From the IMG/VR virus record IMGVR_UViG_3300034117_001173, positions 1 through 53,732 of that record: a stretch of DNA of 53,732 nt; one strand, given 5' to 3'. Under the pieces are notes generated by a model. The model saw only the letters and a list, made by a program, of their open reading frames with translations. It did no database searches and was not told the DNA's origin. Of this stretch, positions 23,445 to 33,478 are shown piece after piece; the stretch's first letter is position 1; each line of letters starts with the position of its first letter. The translations under genes were made by a program, and so were the position numbers. This stretch comes from a virus.

Positions 23445-26005
23445 CGTTGTTTGATTTGCTTATGGTTAATCATGGAGAACGGATTCAATTTGAAATCAAA
23501 TTCCTGAATGATGAATTGGTTGCCCACGGTTTTCATGAGGAATGATATGTTATATTGATCGGAGCGATTATCATAGGTGAACATTGGTTCCTCTGCCTTG
23601 ATGTATGCTTCCGATCCTCCTGACACCGTGTAGAAGTTGGTCAATCCCCCTACAGAATAGATTTTTTTGATGTGTTTCGTGGTATCAATCTCATAAATTG
23701 TTGGATATATTTTGAAATCGTTACTCACCACTGGATAAGTCTCAACATCCAATCTTGCGTAATACACCTTATCTTTTTTCTTGAATCGTTTGGACACTTT
23801 TTGGTAAGGATTATCATTGAATGATGTGACATATGTGGATTTCTTGGGATTTACAAAAGCTCCATTGTCAAAAAGGATTTTTTTAGCGATTAGATTGTTA
23901 TCGGTTTGGATGAATATGGTGTCTCCCACCACTTCGAATGAGGAAACACCCGATAATTCGTTATAAACAGAACTCAACAGGGTTGTTGAGAGGTAACTGA
24001 AGGTTGTTTGAAGTGATTTAACCTCTTTGGTGTATGCATTCCTAACATAGATCGTGCCATGTGACGACAACCTTGTGAAGTAATTCTCAGTTGGGGAAGA
24101 TGAAAGATTGTAAACACTGGATTGCAATACCGTGGGATCGTAATAGATAGATGGGAATTGAAATTGGATATCACACAACGAATTGGTTGCCTTACCCCCA
24201 TCAATCATGAATGTATTCACTTCATCAGGAACAATTTCTTGGGTTGCATTCGCAGTTAAAGTTGGATATGAAGGATCAACCAATGCTCTTTGAAGGGGGG
24301 ATGAGTCGTGGATACCCCCCTCAATCAAACGGGAGTAATAGTAAGTGCCACTGAGAGGATACCCACTCAAATCGGATGAAATGGTATCGGTTACGAGAAC
24401 TCCATTGCGGAAAACATTATAACCTTCCAGAATTTGACAAATTGGATAAAAATCGGGAGGATATGTGAAATTATCCGTAAATTTTCCTCCGAACAGAATG
24501 TAATGGCGGGAGAAATCGGTGGTAAATCCTCCCGTGTGTGAAGATAACCCCGATCTTGTGGTATATGGAAAGGTGGAATCATCAACCGTTGAATAATCAA
24601 AGGCATATCCTTCCCCATATTTGAAATCGTAGAAGGTATGTCCATCTAGAATGATATATTGTTTCTCTGTTTCTGGTATTACCTTGATGGTTTGCTTGAA
24701 ACTCCCATCATTTTTAAACAAACCATAGAGATTGTTATAGATATCCTCCTTGGAATCCTGAATGTAACCCGATTCAAACACTTTATCCAGATATTTTGAA
24801 GGTGTCGTCTCCGTTTGGGAGATATAACCGTAATATTGGGAATCGCTTTTATTACTAATCGGTTGATTTTTGGCTTTCCCCGAAGAATCATTGCGTTTCA
24901 GGAATAAATCGTTGTTTACGAATGTTAGAATACCATCATTATTACCCCTGATATCAGGATCAGGAAAATAGTAGATGGTATTGGGTTCTAGATTATCAAA
25001 ATTGAAGGAATATGAAGGTATTTCCCCATCAATCAAAATAATGGATAGCTTGTGGGGGCGAAAGAACCCCATTTCCACAGGTGTTGTGAATTCTTTTCTC
25101 TGAGTGGAAGCTGTTGTGGGATATTTCGTGTTGAAAAAGGAAGCTGCTGGATTATCAGCATCCAACATCTTACCCGAAATGAAGTCATATACAGTGGAAC
25201 CCGTGGAAAGATAATAATAATTGGAAGAAATGTATTTCTCCGTTAATTTTCTCTTGTTATCCAGTAAGGAGTTCCCTTCTTTCAATTCAATCAGTGAAGC
25301 GGATACCCCAGCAAATACTTCGGGAATGAGTTCTGCATTGGTTTTGAGGAAAATATCCAGCCCATAATCCAAATCCTTGTTATCATATATCTGAACATTC
25401 GGTGTTTGATTGAAGTATTCAGGATATGTTTCATACAACTCCTCGATTTCCACCTCCAAATCGTTTTTCAGATTGGAAAAGTCATAATTGATCTTTCTGT
25501 TATCAAGATTTTCCAAATAATTTATGGTAATATCTTTGATATCCTTGGTCAATCCAAAATTTGTTCCTGAAATTCTCTTCTTGGTGATCTGAAACTTGGC
25601 TTCTTCCCGTTTTTTATTATAATATTCCGAAATTTCAATTAATTTGCGGGAATAAAACGGAATGGCAATATCAAGATCAAGGGGATCGTTGAAATCCAGC
25701 TTGGAAAGGAACTTCTGCTCCTCTAAAGTGGTGTATTCTAGATTGACATCCTGAATGAATTCCCGATACCTTTCGATGATCACGGAATTATCATCCGCAG
25801 TCTTGGTATTCTTCACAAAATTCCAAGATTTGAGATATGCCGTGTAATAATCCTGATTTTTTGAAGGATTGAAAGACACATCCATCGTTTTGATGAATTG
25901 TAGGAACGAAAGGGATGTATTCGCATCCAGAGCATCACGAACCACCACATTTGGATTGGTGATGGACTTGGGAATGTTTGGATAACCTAATGATGCTAGA
26001 GTCAT
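23441..26005 (-). CDS. large virion structural protein (854 aa), unknown
   Basis: The N-terminal ~250 residues are helical and charged. The remainder is beta-rich with many Tyr/Asn/Gly residues (for example SGYPLSGTYYYSRLIEGGIH). No homologue is recognised. It is probably a baseplate wedge periphery or fibre-connecting protein, given its place two genes after gp6. It has its own late promoter with a 6-nt spacer and is followed by a coupled gene. Confidence 0.65.
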   Translation of the reverse strand: MTLASLGYPNIPKSITNPNVVVRDALDANTSLSFLQFIKTMDVSFNPSKNQDYYTAYLKSWNFVKNTKTADDNSVIIERYREFIQDVNLEYTTLEEQKFLSKLDFNDPLDLDIAIPFYSRKLIEISEYYNKKREEAKFQITKKRISGTNFGLTKDIKDITINYLENLDNRKINYDFSNLKNDLEVEIEELYETYPEYFNQTPNVQIYDNKDLDYGLDIFLKTNAELIPEVFAGVSASLIELKEGNSLLDNKRKLTEKYISSNYYYLSTGSTVYDFISGKMLDADNPAASFFNTKYPTTASTQRKEFTTPVEMGFFRPHKLSIILIDGEIPSYSFNFDNLEPNTIYYFPDPDIRGNNDGILTFVNNDLFLKRNDSSGKAKNQPISNKSDSQYYGYISQTETTPSKYLDKVFESGYIQDSKEDIYNNLYGLFKNDGSFKQTIKVIPETEKQYIILDGHTFYDFKYGEGYAFDYSTVDDSTFPYTTRSGLSSHTGGFTTDFSRHYILFGGKFTDNFTYPPDFYPICQILEGYNVFRNGVLVTDTISSDLSGYPLSGTYYYSRLIEGGIHDSSPLQRALVDPSYPTLTANATQEIVPDEVNTFMIDGGKATNSLCDIQFQFPSIYYDPTVLQSSVYNLSSSPTENYFTRLSSHGTIYVRNAYTKEVKSLQTTFSYLSTTLLSSVYNELSGVSSFEVVGDTIFIQTDNNLIAKKILFDNGAFVNPKKSTYVTSFNDNPYQKVSKRFKKKDKVYYARLDVETYPVVSNDFKIYPTIYEIDTTKHIKKIYSVGGLTNFYTVSGGSEAYIKAEEPMFTYDNRSDQYNISFLMKTVGNQFIIQEFDFKLNPFSMINHKQIKQR

Positions 26006-26011
26006 TGGTAT

Positions 26012-26019
26012 TATTTAGA
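26012..26019 (-). promoter_or_regulatory. late promoter for the 854-aa gene
   Basis: The minus strand reads TCTAAATA, 6 nt, ATG (26005). Confidence 0.6.
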
Positions 26020-28096
26020 GATGATACAGTGATAAGGAAGAGTATAACATATCTCGCAAAGAAATGTTCATCATTTCAGAATTATAATTGAAATCAAATT
26101 CCTCAAAGATTGGTTGAGATGTTTCGGTGAGTATGGGTTCCCCATCTTCATCCCTTAATACATGTTTGGATGAGAGATTATCATAAAGGGTGTAGTCATA
26201 TACAATCGTATTATCAACAAGGGTGTTTTCATATCCCGTCTGATATTCAAAGAATAAATAATACTTCTCCAGATCGGAATATTGGTAGGTGTCGGGAAGA
26301 ACCAGAGGCCAACCCCAATTTGCATTGTATCCCGATAACATGTAAGCACTCAACACGGTTTCTTCCACGGGTTGTTCAGTATTCAGCAACACATAGCGGT
26401 TGGAGAACTTTTCCAGAGCCACAATGGGGGTTCCCGCCGATATGATGTAGGTATCGGTGTTGATCTCCGTTCCCAGATTTGTTCCGAAGATTTCCTTGGA
26501 AGAAAATCCCTTGATATCAAAATTCTCCTTAAATTTGTTATTAAATCCAATCAATTTGTTCTTGCTGATCGATCCCAAGTCCAGAATACGCTTGATTTTC
26601 TCCGGATATGTGAAAAGGTTGGATTCAAACACATCATTATCAACCCCCGTCATTTTCATCTGGGAAATCAGGGAGAATATTTCACCTCTGTCCACATCTT
26701 GGGTGTTTTCCACGAAATTGGTAATCTTTTCATAGATTTTCTTACCAAGAGTGTCATAGGAAGAACTTAGGGTTCCAAACACCGATCCCATGAAATCGTC
26801 AAATAATACCGTCTTATCCAAGAGGAATTCTTGGAATCTTAAACCCTTGAATGTCTCTTGGGCATCAAAATCTTCATTTCTCTTTTCAATGGAAACGTAA
26901 TTTTTGGGATACACATCGAAGTAGTCGGTGATTCCTACCAAGGAATATGAACTCCCCTGATCATTGGTTGTGGACAGGTTTGCACTCAACTGAACATAGT
27001 GTAAAACATCGTTCGTTTTTAATTTTATCTTACCTCTGGCGGAACCATAATAAGCTCCCACATCTTCCAATTCATAATAGGAAGAATTTACTACGTCTCC
27101 CCCCGATAATACCAGAACATTGACATCGGAAGCGGAAAGCAGGGGAAAGTTCTTGACGCTGAAATTCTCCGAATCCTTGATTTTTATAACAAATGGTATG
27201 TCCACATGGGAGAATTTTCTACCATCAATTTTAAAAGAATCAATTTCATAGAATTCCCCATCCAATCCATTACTGGTGATTGATAAATCCTCCACCTCAT
27301 CATTATCCACGATAAGGGCTGATAGTGAAATTTTGGTATTGTTCCGATTATTGAGATATTCCACACTTCTATCAAAAAACAGATCAATGTTGATCCGATT
27401 GATGGAATCATCCTTGAAATGAATATCCTTGGTTCCCGATACCCCAACAAAAAACGAATTATTATCAGATTCCGTGGCACCTATCAGATTGGTTCCCGAT
27501 ATTTTGGCATAGATCGAAGTGTTATCCGTGGTGATGCGGTCAATTTCCTGATATTGATAGCTTGAGAGGTAATTGTTGTAAATCTTCTCATGAAAAGCAT
27601 ATGTCTTATCCAAATGACGAAATTTTGTCAATTCATCGAAATAATAATCGCTGTTGCTACCGCTTATGCGGTAGAACAGGCTTGTGGTTGGAATGGTTGG
27701 AGGATAATATGCTCTGATTGTGATGGGATCGCTGATCTTACCACATTTCCATGATATATTGTCATAGTAGGTAGGACTGTCAAAATCCACGGTGAATGTG
27801 TGCTTGAGATAATCAATAATGTGAATGATCTTGTATTCCGTGGAAATCACCGCATTGGAATAGCAATCATAGAGGGTGAAATTGACGACATATTTGCCGG
27901 GATTTTCCCAATACTTCTCTGCCGTCAAAGAACTGGAAATGGTTCCATCTCCAAAGTCCCACAAGACCCGAACATAGCTGAAATCATCCAGATCGGGAAC
28001 GAACCGAAGCGGTGTCTGTTCCAGAGCATAGGAACTCAACACATTTTCGTTCTTCCAATCCAGAACACTAAATTCTATATCGCCAAAGCTGCTCAT
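26015..28096 (-). CDS. baseplate-associated protein with PKD domain
   Basis: A 693-aa protein. The N-terminal part contains a PKD/Ig-like domain (VRVLWDFGDGTISSSLTAEK then YWENPGKYVVNFTLYD, with the family's 'WDFGDGt.s....p.h.Y..pG.Y.V' signature). Such domains in phage tails are thought to bind surface polysaccharide or act as spacers. The C-terminal half includes a helical stretch (DTLGKKIYEKITNFVENTQD). It is translationally coupled to gp6 (ATGA), so it is probably an adjacent wedge component occupying the place of T4 gp7. Confidence 0.7.
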   Translation of the reverse strand: MSSFGDIEFSVLDWKNENVLSSYALEQTPLRFVPDLDDFSYVRVLWDFGDGTISSSLTAEKYWENPGKYVVNFTLYDCYSNAVISTEYKIIHIIDYLKHTFTVDFDSPTYYDNISWKCGKISDPITIRAYYPPTIPTTSLFYRISGSNSDYYFDELTKFRHLDKTYAFHEKIYNNYLSSYQYQEIDRITTDNTSIYAKISGTNLIGATESDNNSFFVGVSGTKDIHFKDDSINRINIDLFFDRSVEYLNNRNNTKISLSALIVDNDEVEDLSITSNGLDGEFYEIDSFKIDGRKFSHVDIPFVIKIKDSENFSVKNFPLLSASDVNVLVLSGGDVVNSSYYELEDVGAYYGSARGKIKLKTNDVLHYVQLSANLSTTNDQGSSYSLVGITDYFDVYPKNYVSIEKRNEDFDAQETFKGLRFQEFLLDKTVLFDDFMGSVFGTLSSSYDTLGKKIYEKITNFVENTQDVDRGEIFSLISQMKMTGVDNDVFESNLFTYPEKIKRILDLGSISKNKLIGFNNKFKENFDIKGFSSKEIFGTNLGTEINTDTYIISAGTPIVALEKFSNRYVLLNTEQPVEETVLSAYMLSGYNANWGWPLVLPDTYQYSDLEKYYLFFEYQTGYENTLVDNTIVYDYTLYDNLSSKHVLRDEDGEPILTETSQPIFEEFDFNYNSEMMNISLRDMLYSSLSLYHL

Positions 28097-29901
28097 TCGC
28101 TATCCGTGATTAGGATTCTATCTCCGATTGTTTGTGGTCTGTAAAAATAAGGGAACTTGAAAAATGGTAGTGTGGTTGTTTGGTTCACAAATTCTTCATC
28201 CACACCTTCATAGACGGGATTCCAGCTTATGAAGGAGATTCCATTGAATATCTCATTCCCATTGCGGGTTCTGATCTTGTCAACACCTTCCAATCCAAGA
28301 ATTGTGGATGTCAGGTCTGAAAGATCAAGCCTTTGACCCAGAGAATTATTGAGAGGGTTGAAGAAATCCAGAATAATGTTGATAATACGCTTTTTCAGGT
28401 TCTCCTTGTTAATCTTGGAATTGGATGTGCGAACGATTTCCAATTTGGAGGTGGAATACACATCCTTATTCGCTGCTTGAGCGGAATACCCAATATCAAA
28501 TGCCGTATAGATTGGATCACGGGGAACAACCTCGTGACTAAGCATCTTCTTATCAAATGTGGAGTCAATGATCAGGTTTTTCAGGCTGTTTGAGAGAAAT
28601 GGGGGATACTCTGCATCCGTTTGAACCACAAACTTGGGAACCACGAAGATATTCACATTGTTGAAGTCACAGGAATCCGCAAAATTAACCTGATTCAATA
28701 TAACCCTATTGGATTTATTGGGATCAACACAGATTCGATAGAAATAATCAATGTATTCATCAATGAACTTCTTATTGTTCACCACTTCCACCGATTGAAG
28801 CACGTTGGAAAGGTTTTTAGTGAGATATGTGTCATAATCAATCTCTGTCACAAGCCTAAGCTGCGAACTGAGATACTTGGGAACATTCTGGCGAATCTGA
28901 TCCACCGTCTCCCCATCGGAAATTGCCGTGGAATTGGCGGTATTGGAGAAATTCAGAGTTGCATTGTTTGTCAGGTCAATGATGGACGAAGGATCAACAG
29001 TAATTACATCATTATAAATCTGAGTGAATTGAGAAGTGTTTAAATTGAACAATTTGTTGCCATTGATGACATTCTTGCTGATAATACCCTTGTCATTATC
29101 GCTTAGGAGATAATAAACGGCAACCTGATCACCCTCGGCAAGTTTCTTACCAAACACATTATTACCAAATTTGATTTCATAATGCCCGTTCTCATTGAGA
29201 CGAACCGAATAGTATCTATCGGAATCAGGAGTGAGAAACAGGTTGTCAGTCTCGTCATATTCATACCAAGTTGCATCTCCGATTTCTTTCACGTAAACAG
29301 CGAGAGTGCCATGGGCAATGAAACGATCATCGTTCTCATCCACCAGATTATCAACAACAATCGGAAAGGTTTCAAATTCCTTACCCTCCGCTGTGTAAAT
29401 CGGGTATTCCTGAACGGTTCCCTGATAGAGAATGAGATTATTTTCAATGGAATCGATTTTCTCCGATCCGCTTGTGGTCTTCTCAAAGGAGAAATCGTTC
29501 AGGATGGTGTATTGGATGTTATTGACAAGGAAATAGGAATACTTGCGGAGGGTGTAGTTCCCAGCCGCTAGGGAGGCACTGGCGGTGCAGGTGACGGGAA
29601 CCAGAGACGTTTGTTTGCCCGTAGGATTGTATCCCACAAGGTTCACGATCTTGTTCATGTTCTCATAGAGAGATGTCTGGGAGAAAAGAGCTTCCGATCC
29701 CGTTTGATTCAAATAGAAAAGCAGGGTGTGGTAACTATAAGCGATGATGTCGATGAAAGAAGCTAGATTGCTCCCCTCGTAATTCTGATCCGTGAATTTG
29801 GGATTCTCATTCAGCCGTTGGATGATGAAATCTTTCAGGGACAACGCATCGAAGTTGATGTATGCGTTTTTGGGCAGGTTATACTCAAGAGAATCACTCA
29901 T
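28093..29901 (-). CDS. 6: baseplate wedge protein gp6
   Basis: A 602-aa homologue of T4 gp6 (660 aa), the inner wedge protein forming the ring that holds the baseplate together. The N-terminal signature NPKFTDQNYEGSNLASFIDI followed by IAYSYHTLLFYLNQTGSEAL aligns with T4 'FLDYDFEGSRLNVLCDLLAYNTLY', including the LYENMNKIVNLVGYNP helix. The central part is baseplate-J-like (NEDGYEIKFGNNVFG-type strands) and the C-terminal helix-strand region ends the fold. First gene of the minus-strand baseplate operon, with its own late promoter. Confidence 0.85.
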   Translation of the reverse strand: MSDSLEYNLPKNAYINFDALSLKDFIIQRLNENPKFTDQNYEGSNLASFIDIIAYSYHTLLFYLNQTGSEALFSQTSLYENMNKIVNLVGYNPTGKQTSLVPVTCTASASLAAGNYTLRKYSYFLVNNIQYTILNDFSFEKTTSGSEKIDSIENNLILYQGTVQEYPIYTAEGKEFETFPIVVDNLVDENDDRFIAHGTLAVYVKEIGDATWYEYDETDNLFLTPDSDRYYSVRLNENGHYEIKFGNNVFGKKLAEGDQVAVYYLLSDNDKGIISKNVINGNKLFNLNTSQFTQIYNDVITVDPSSIIDLTNNATLNFSNTANSTAISDGETVDQIRQNVPKYLSSQLRLVTEIDYDTYLTKNLSNVLQSVEVVNNKKFIDEYIDYFYRICVDPNKSNRVILNQVNFADSCDFNNVNIFVVPKFVVQTDAEYPPFLSNSLKNLIIDSTFDKKMLSHEVVPRDPIYTAFDIGYSAQAANKDVYSTSKLEIVRTSNSKINKENLKKRIINIILDFFNPLNNSLGQRLDLSDLTSTILGLEGVDKIRTRNGNEIFNGISFISWNPVYEGVDEEFVNQTTTLPFFKFPYFYRPQTIGDRILITDSE

Positions 29902-29907
29902 TGTTAT

Positions 29908-29915
29908 TATTTAGG
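29908..29915 (-). promoter_or_regulatory. late promoter for gp6
   Basis: The minus strand reads CCTAAATA, 6 nt, ATG (29901). It is divergent from the promoter at 29924, with 8 bases between the two elements. Confidence 0.65.
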
Positions 29916-29923
29916 TGGATGAT

Positions 29924-29931
29924 ATTAAATA
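29924..29931 (+). promoter_or_regulatory. late promoter, 5 nt before the ATG at 29937
   Basis: ATTAAATA, 5 nt, ATG. Confidence 0.65.
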
Positions 29932-29936
29932 ATCAT

Positions 29937-31325
29937 ATGGAATTTGATAAGGAGTATCGTAGATTGATGTTGGAGTTCTCGGAAGGAGCGATCCGTAACA
30001 TTGTGAAGAAATTTCAGAACGATGCCACGGAACAGGAAATCCGTAGGGAATTACAAGATTTTGAGAAATATAAGAACGCTCTCCAAAAGAAAGACCCTTT
30101 CCAATATAAATCGTGGATAGAGTTCACGGAAGCGATCCATGCTGCAAAGGGTAAGGCGGAATTTAAAAAGAAAAAAGCACCAACCAAAGATGTGGTTGCC
30201 AATCAGGAGGATATTGTAGCTGATGATGAGAATGTGACGATCTATCGGGGGGATTCCCAAGATAAATGTGTGTTATATGGAAAGGGATACTCTTTCTGTA
30301 TCTCAAGAACGGGAGGTGGTAATATGTTCTCAAATTATCGGTTTAATGATTTGGCAACGTTTTATTTTATTTATTTTAAAAAGAAGCCTAAGACCGCAAC
30401 TGACCATATTATGGTATTAGATCGTAATAGACGAGGATATGATTGGACATTTGCAGATAATAATACCAAAGAAGTGGAAGGTGGGTGGAACGAGATAGTT
30501 CGTAAATATCCAGAATTAACGAAATATGAAAAATTATTGGTTAATAAGGAACTGGATAACGTGGAAAAAGATTTTTTAGAAAGAAAAAGAAATTTTAAAA
30601 AACAATTACCATCATACACCAATGATCCAGATGTTGATTTTGATAAAGCGGTGTTACTGTGGAATAAATTTTCTCATAAAGAAAAAGCGGCAGTTCTTTC
30701 GGATTACTACGATGATACACTTCACGATGTAATCTGGAAACAATTGGATTCTGGTCTTAGGAACGAATATATCAACATTAATCCTAATTTGTCTGATTAT
30801 CAAATGGATGATTTGAAACCGAATGAGATATTACGATATAAAAAAGTCAGAGATACGTTATTTGATGATGAGTATCCCGATTATTATCCAGAATTTAGTG
30901 CCAACAAGCTTGATGATATTGAAAATGTTTTGAAGCATCCTTTTTTTGCGATGACTTATATGATGTCATGGAAAAACAATTTAGAAAATATCCCATATGA
31001 AGTGTATGAATTACTAGCAGACGATCCTTATTTGGCTTTGGAGTATGCAGAATGGGTTGTTGAAAATGCCCCAAACACCATGATACCAGCAGATATTTAT
31101 GAATCTATAATGGAATCGGAGCGTGGTAGTGACATCTCTGATGAATTGCGTAACTATTTTGGAAAACGTGGATATTTTGGAGAAGATTGGGAAGAAGATG
31201 ATACTTTTACAGAATCATTTCATTCAGAATTATGTGATATTTTATCGGAAACAACAGATAGTATTCAAGAATCCACCCACTTTGACAAATACTATCAAAG
31301 TATAATGTCGAGTTTTTTCAAATGA
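29937..31325 (+). CDS. hypothetical late protein (462 aa)
   Basis: The ATG at 29937 is set by the promoter spacing; an upstream in-frame ATG lies within the gp6 gene. The segment VTIYRGDSQDKCVLYGKGYS, then FCISRTGGGNMFSNYRFN and FYFIYFKKKPK, belongs to a domain I know from many uncharacterised myovirus proteins ('cv.YGkgtkwCis....n.F..Yr......yfi'). Its function is unknown. The N-terminus is helical and basic; the C-terminal half is acidic and helical. It converges on gp25 with an 8-nt overlap. Confidence 0.65.
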   Translation: MEFDKEYRRLMLEFSEGAIRNIVKKFQNDATEQEIRRELQDFEKYKNALQKKDPFQYKSWIEFTEAIHAAKGKAEFKKKKAPTKDVVANQEDIVADDENVTIYRGDSQDKCVLYGKGYSFCISRTGGGNMFSNYRFNDLATFYFIYFKKKPKTATDHIMVLDRNRRGYDWTFADNNTKEVEGGWNEIVRKYPELTKYEKLLVNKELDNVEKDFLERKRNFKKQLPSYTNDPDVDFDKAVLLWNKFSHKEKAAVLSDYYDDTLHDVIWKQLDSGLRNEYININPNLSDYQMDDLKPNEILRYKKVRDTLFDDEYPDYYPEFSANKLDDIENVLKHPFFAMTYMMSWKNNLENIPYEVYELLADDPYLALEYAEWVVENAPNTMIPADIYESIMESERGSDISDELRNYFGKRGYFGEDWEEDDTFTESFHSELCDILSETTDSIQESTHFDKYYQSIMSSFFK

Positions 31326-31803
31326 TCGAATAACCCGTGGAATTCAACTTCGATTTCAGGGAAAGTCCCTTGACACCCAGAGATGGAACATCAATTTGCA
31401 GGGACACATCATATTCCTGTTCATCCTCATTACCCACCACACTCACGTTTCTCACGACAATGCGTGGTTCCGAACGGGGTAATTTCCTTTCAATATCATC
31501 CTGAATGTCTTCCGCTGTGAATTCATCCACGGGTTCAAACAGATATCGTCTCAGATCAATGCCAAAGAGGGGATTGAGTATCTTTTGACCGGGGGAGGTG
31601 AGGAATGCATTGGAAATGCTTGTCTTGATGGCTTCCACATCAAAAATAGCCCGAATATCCTTCAATTGCTCCTTACGATTGAGTTGGTTGTTGAAAGAAT
31701 ATGATGGTTCCAAATCAAATGACACATCTTTGTAGAGATAGTCATTTTTCAACGATGCCTCATCAATCTTGGATGCTTGAAGTGATTTGATTTTGATGTT
31801 CAT
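31318..31803 (-). CDS. 25: baseplate wedge protein gp25
   Basis: 161 aa from the ATG at 31803, chosen because it lies 5 nt after the previous stop; a longer frame would run back into that gene. T4 gp25 (132 aa) is a wedge sheath-initiator of the GPW/gp25 family. The signature is FLTSPGQKILNPLFGIDLRR, then YLFEPVDEFTAEDIQDDIER and PRSEPRIVVRNVSV, equivalent to 'l.T.pGER...p.fG..l...lFe.....' of the family. It works with gp6 in the same baseplate core. Confidence 0.85.
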   Translation of the reverse strand: MNIKIKSLQASKIDEASLKNDYLYKDVSFDLEPSYSFNNQLNRKEQLKDIRAIFDVEAIKTSISNAFLTSPGQKILNPLFGIDLRRYLFEPVDEFTAEDIQDDIERKLPRSEPRIVVRNVSVVGNEDEQEYDVSLQIDVPSLGVKGLSLKSKLNSTGYSII

Positions 31804-31807
31804 ATGA

Positions 31808-33445
31808 TTACCAGTCGGAGCAAGCAGCAGCCTTGGGTGATCCGGGTTTAGCGGAAGAACATTTATGCCGTGCGCGGAATGATTTGCGGCGTTTTGGATT
31901 ATCCTTCCCAACTCTTACACCAGCTTCTCCCCAATGAATCCTTTTATAAGAACCATCTGGTTGTCTGGCACACTTAGTCCACTTTTTACCCTTGCGATCA
32001 CTGGAGGCTTTTTTGGTTGGACCGTCACATTTCTTGGATTTTTCCAAAAACACGGCGACTTCCTGAAGATCAATCATGAAATCATTCAAATCCACGTTGA
32101 AAGAGGATGCGTATTTGTTCGCCAATTCATCGAATGACTCGGTGATAGCTGCCGCTTTGAGGGCTGTGACGAGCTTGATTGCAGCATTGGCTCTACCACG
32201 GATGGCTTGGAATCTTCCTTTGGCTAGATCGGTAAGCATTCTCTTACGATCTTTGTCAATTTTCTGTTTTTTGAGATATACAAGCAGATCGGGACGAATT
32301 TCTTCCCATTCTTTTTCATTTTTAACACCTTCCAAACGCTGGATCATGTCATCTCCTCCTCCAAGAGCCTTGGCACGTTTGGCTTGCTTCATATTGAGGG
32401 AAATCGCAGGACTTTTCATGATCACATTATAAAAATAAGAAATCATTTTAAACAGGGGCAAGCTTCTGTAAAGTTGTTCAATGGAAATACTGTAATTATC
32501 CCCTCTTTTAGCTTCAAAGAAGTTATTTTTATATTCATCATAATTCTGCTTCTGCATATCAAGGAACAAAACCAAAGGATTCATATCAGAATTATCTGAA
32601 AATAACATTTCCAAAAGTTGAAGCTGTGTTTGAGCATCCTTGGCAACTTCTTTCTCAATCATATTAATATCCAATTCATGAAGAGGTATCGTTCTTTTCG
32701 GAGATTCTTCGGGAGTTGACAGGATTTCTTCGGCTTGTTTTTTATAAAGTCTTTTGGCAGTGTCACGAATCACTGCAAGCATTTGTTCCAGATAGCTATC
32801 GTTAATTTCCTCGTTTTCTTGAGAAACATTTTCAATGGATTCGTAAACATCATCTAACTCAGATTGTGCTTCATCACGAATAGCCTTAAATTTTATTAAA
32901 TCTTTCTTAAAATCCTCAATATCCTTTTCAGTTTTATTTTTTGGATTGTTTATAATAGTGGCAAGATTGTTGATCTTTCCCCAAAGATTGTCAATGTGTT
33001 TTGGTTTGGTTTTAAGCACACTTTCCTGATATGCGGAGATTTGACGACGATTTTTCTCAAATCCTTTCATAATACCTTTCATTTGGTCTGCAAACACATC
33101 ATCATTCTTGAGAAGTTGAAAAGATTTACCTAAAAGCTTGATAACATTGGCTTGATCTGTCATACCTTTATCTTTAGGGTTATGGGCTGGTGTTATATGA
33201 GAATTGGGATCGTAAGATGCAAAACTTGAAAGACTCATAACATCCGTTAAATTTTCTCCTTTATACTGGTCTATTGTTTTTCGTCTTCCTTCCCTGTCTC
33301 TATTGACCGGATTGTAATTTGATTTGCCTATTGGAGAAGACGAAAAACCAGATGGTCCAGCCGCTTGTTGGGCGTTGAATACTCTTTCCCCCGGCTTGGT
33401 TCCTTTTGCTTCCACCACTAAATTATACAAATCATCAAAGTTCAT
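31808..33445 (-). CDS. hypothetical late protein with Cys/basic C-terminal module
   Basis: A 545-aa protein. Residues ~100-270 are long charged helices (for example KKDLIKFKAIRDEAQSELDD), likely coiled coil. The last ~75 residues are strongly basic with Cys, His and Trp (KKCDGPTKKASSDRKGKKWT ... RRKSFRARHKCSSAKPGSPK ... CSDW), a module I have seen at the ends of unrelated phage and large-virus proteins. It may bind DNA or mark proteins for packaging; neither is shown. Late promoter 5 nt before the ATG; gp25 follows in the same unit. Confidence 0.65.
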   Translation of the reverse strand: MNFDDLYNLVVEAKGTKPGERVFNAQQAAGPSGFSSSPIGKSNYNPVNRDREGRRKTIDQYKGENLTDVMSLSSFASYDPNSHITPAHNPKDKGMTDQANVIKLLGKSFQLLKNDDVFADQMKGIMKGFEKNRRQISAYQESVLKTKPKHIDNLWGKINNLATIINNPKNKTEKDIEDFKKDLIKFKAIRDEAQSELDDVYESIENVSQENEEINDSYLEQMLAVIRDTAKRLYKKQAEEILSTPEESPKRTIPLHELDINMIEKEVAKDAQTQLQLLEMLFSDNSDMNPLVLFLDMQKQNYDEYKNNFFEAKRGDNYSISIEQLYRSLPLFKMISYFYNVIMKSPAISLNMKQAKRAKALGGGDDMIQRLEGVKNEKEWEEIRPDLLVYLKKQKIDKDRKRMLTDLAKGRFQAIRGRANAAIKLVTALKAAAITESFDELANKYASSFNVDLNDFMIDLQEVAVFLEKSKKCDGPTKKASSDRKGKKWTKCARQPDGSYKRIHWGEAGVRVGKDNPKRRKSFRARHKCSSAKPGSPKAAACSDW

Positions 33446-33450
33446 GTTAA

Positions 33451-33458
33451 TATTTAGA
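33451..33458 (-). promoter_or_regulatory. late promoter for the 545-aa gene
   Basis: The minus strand reads TCTAAATA, 5 nt, ATG (33445). Confidence 0.65.
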
Positions 33459-33465
33459 GTAAATG

Positions 33466-33473
33466 ACTAAATA
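33466..33473 (+). promoter_or_regulatory. late promoter, 5 nt before the ATG at 33479
   Basis: GACTAAATA then 5 nt then ATG. Divergent with the promoter at 33451. Confidence 0.7.
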
Positions 33474-33478
33474 ATCCT

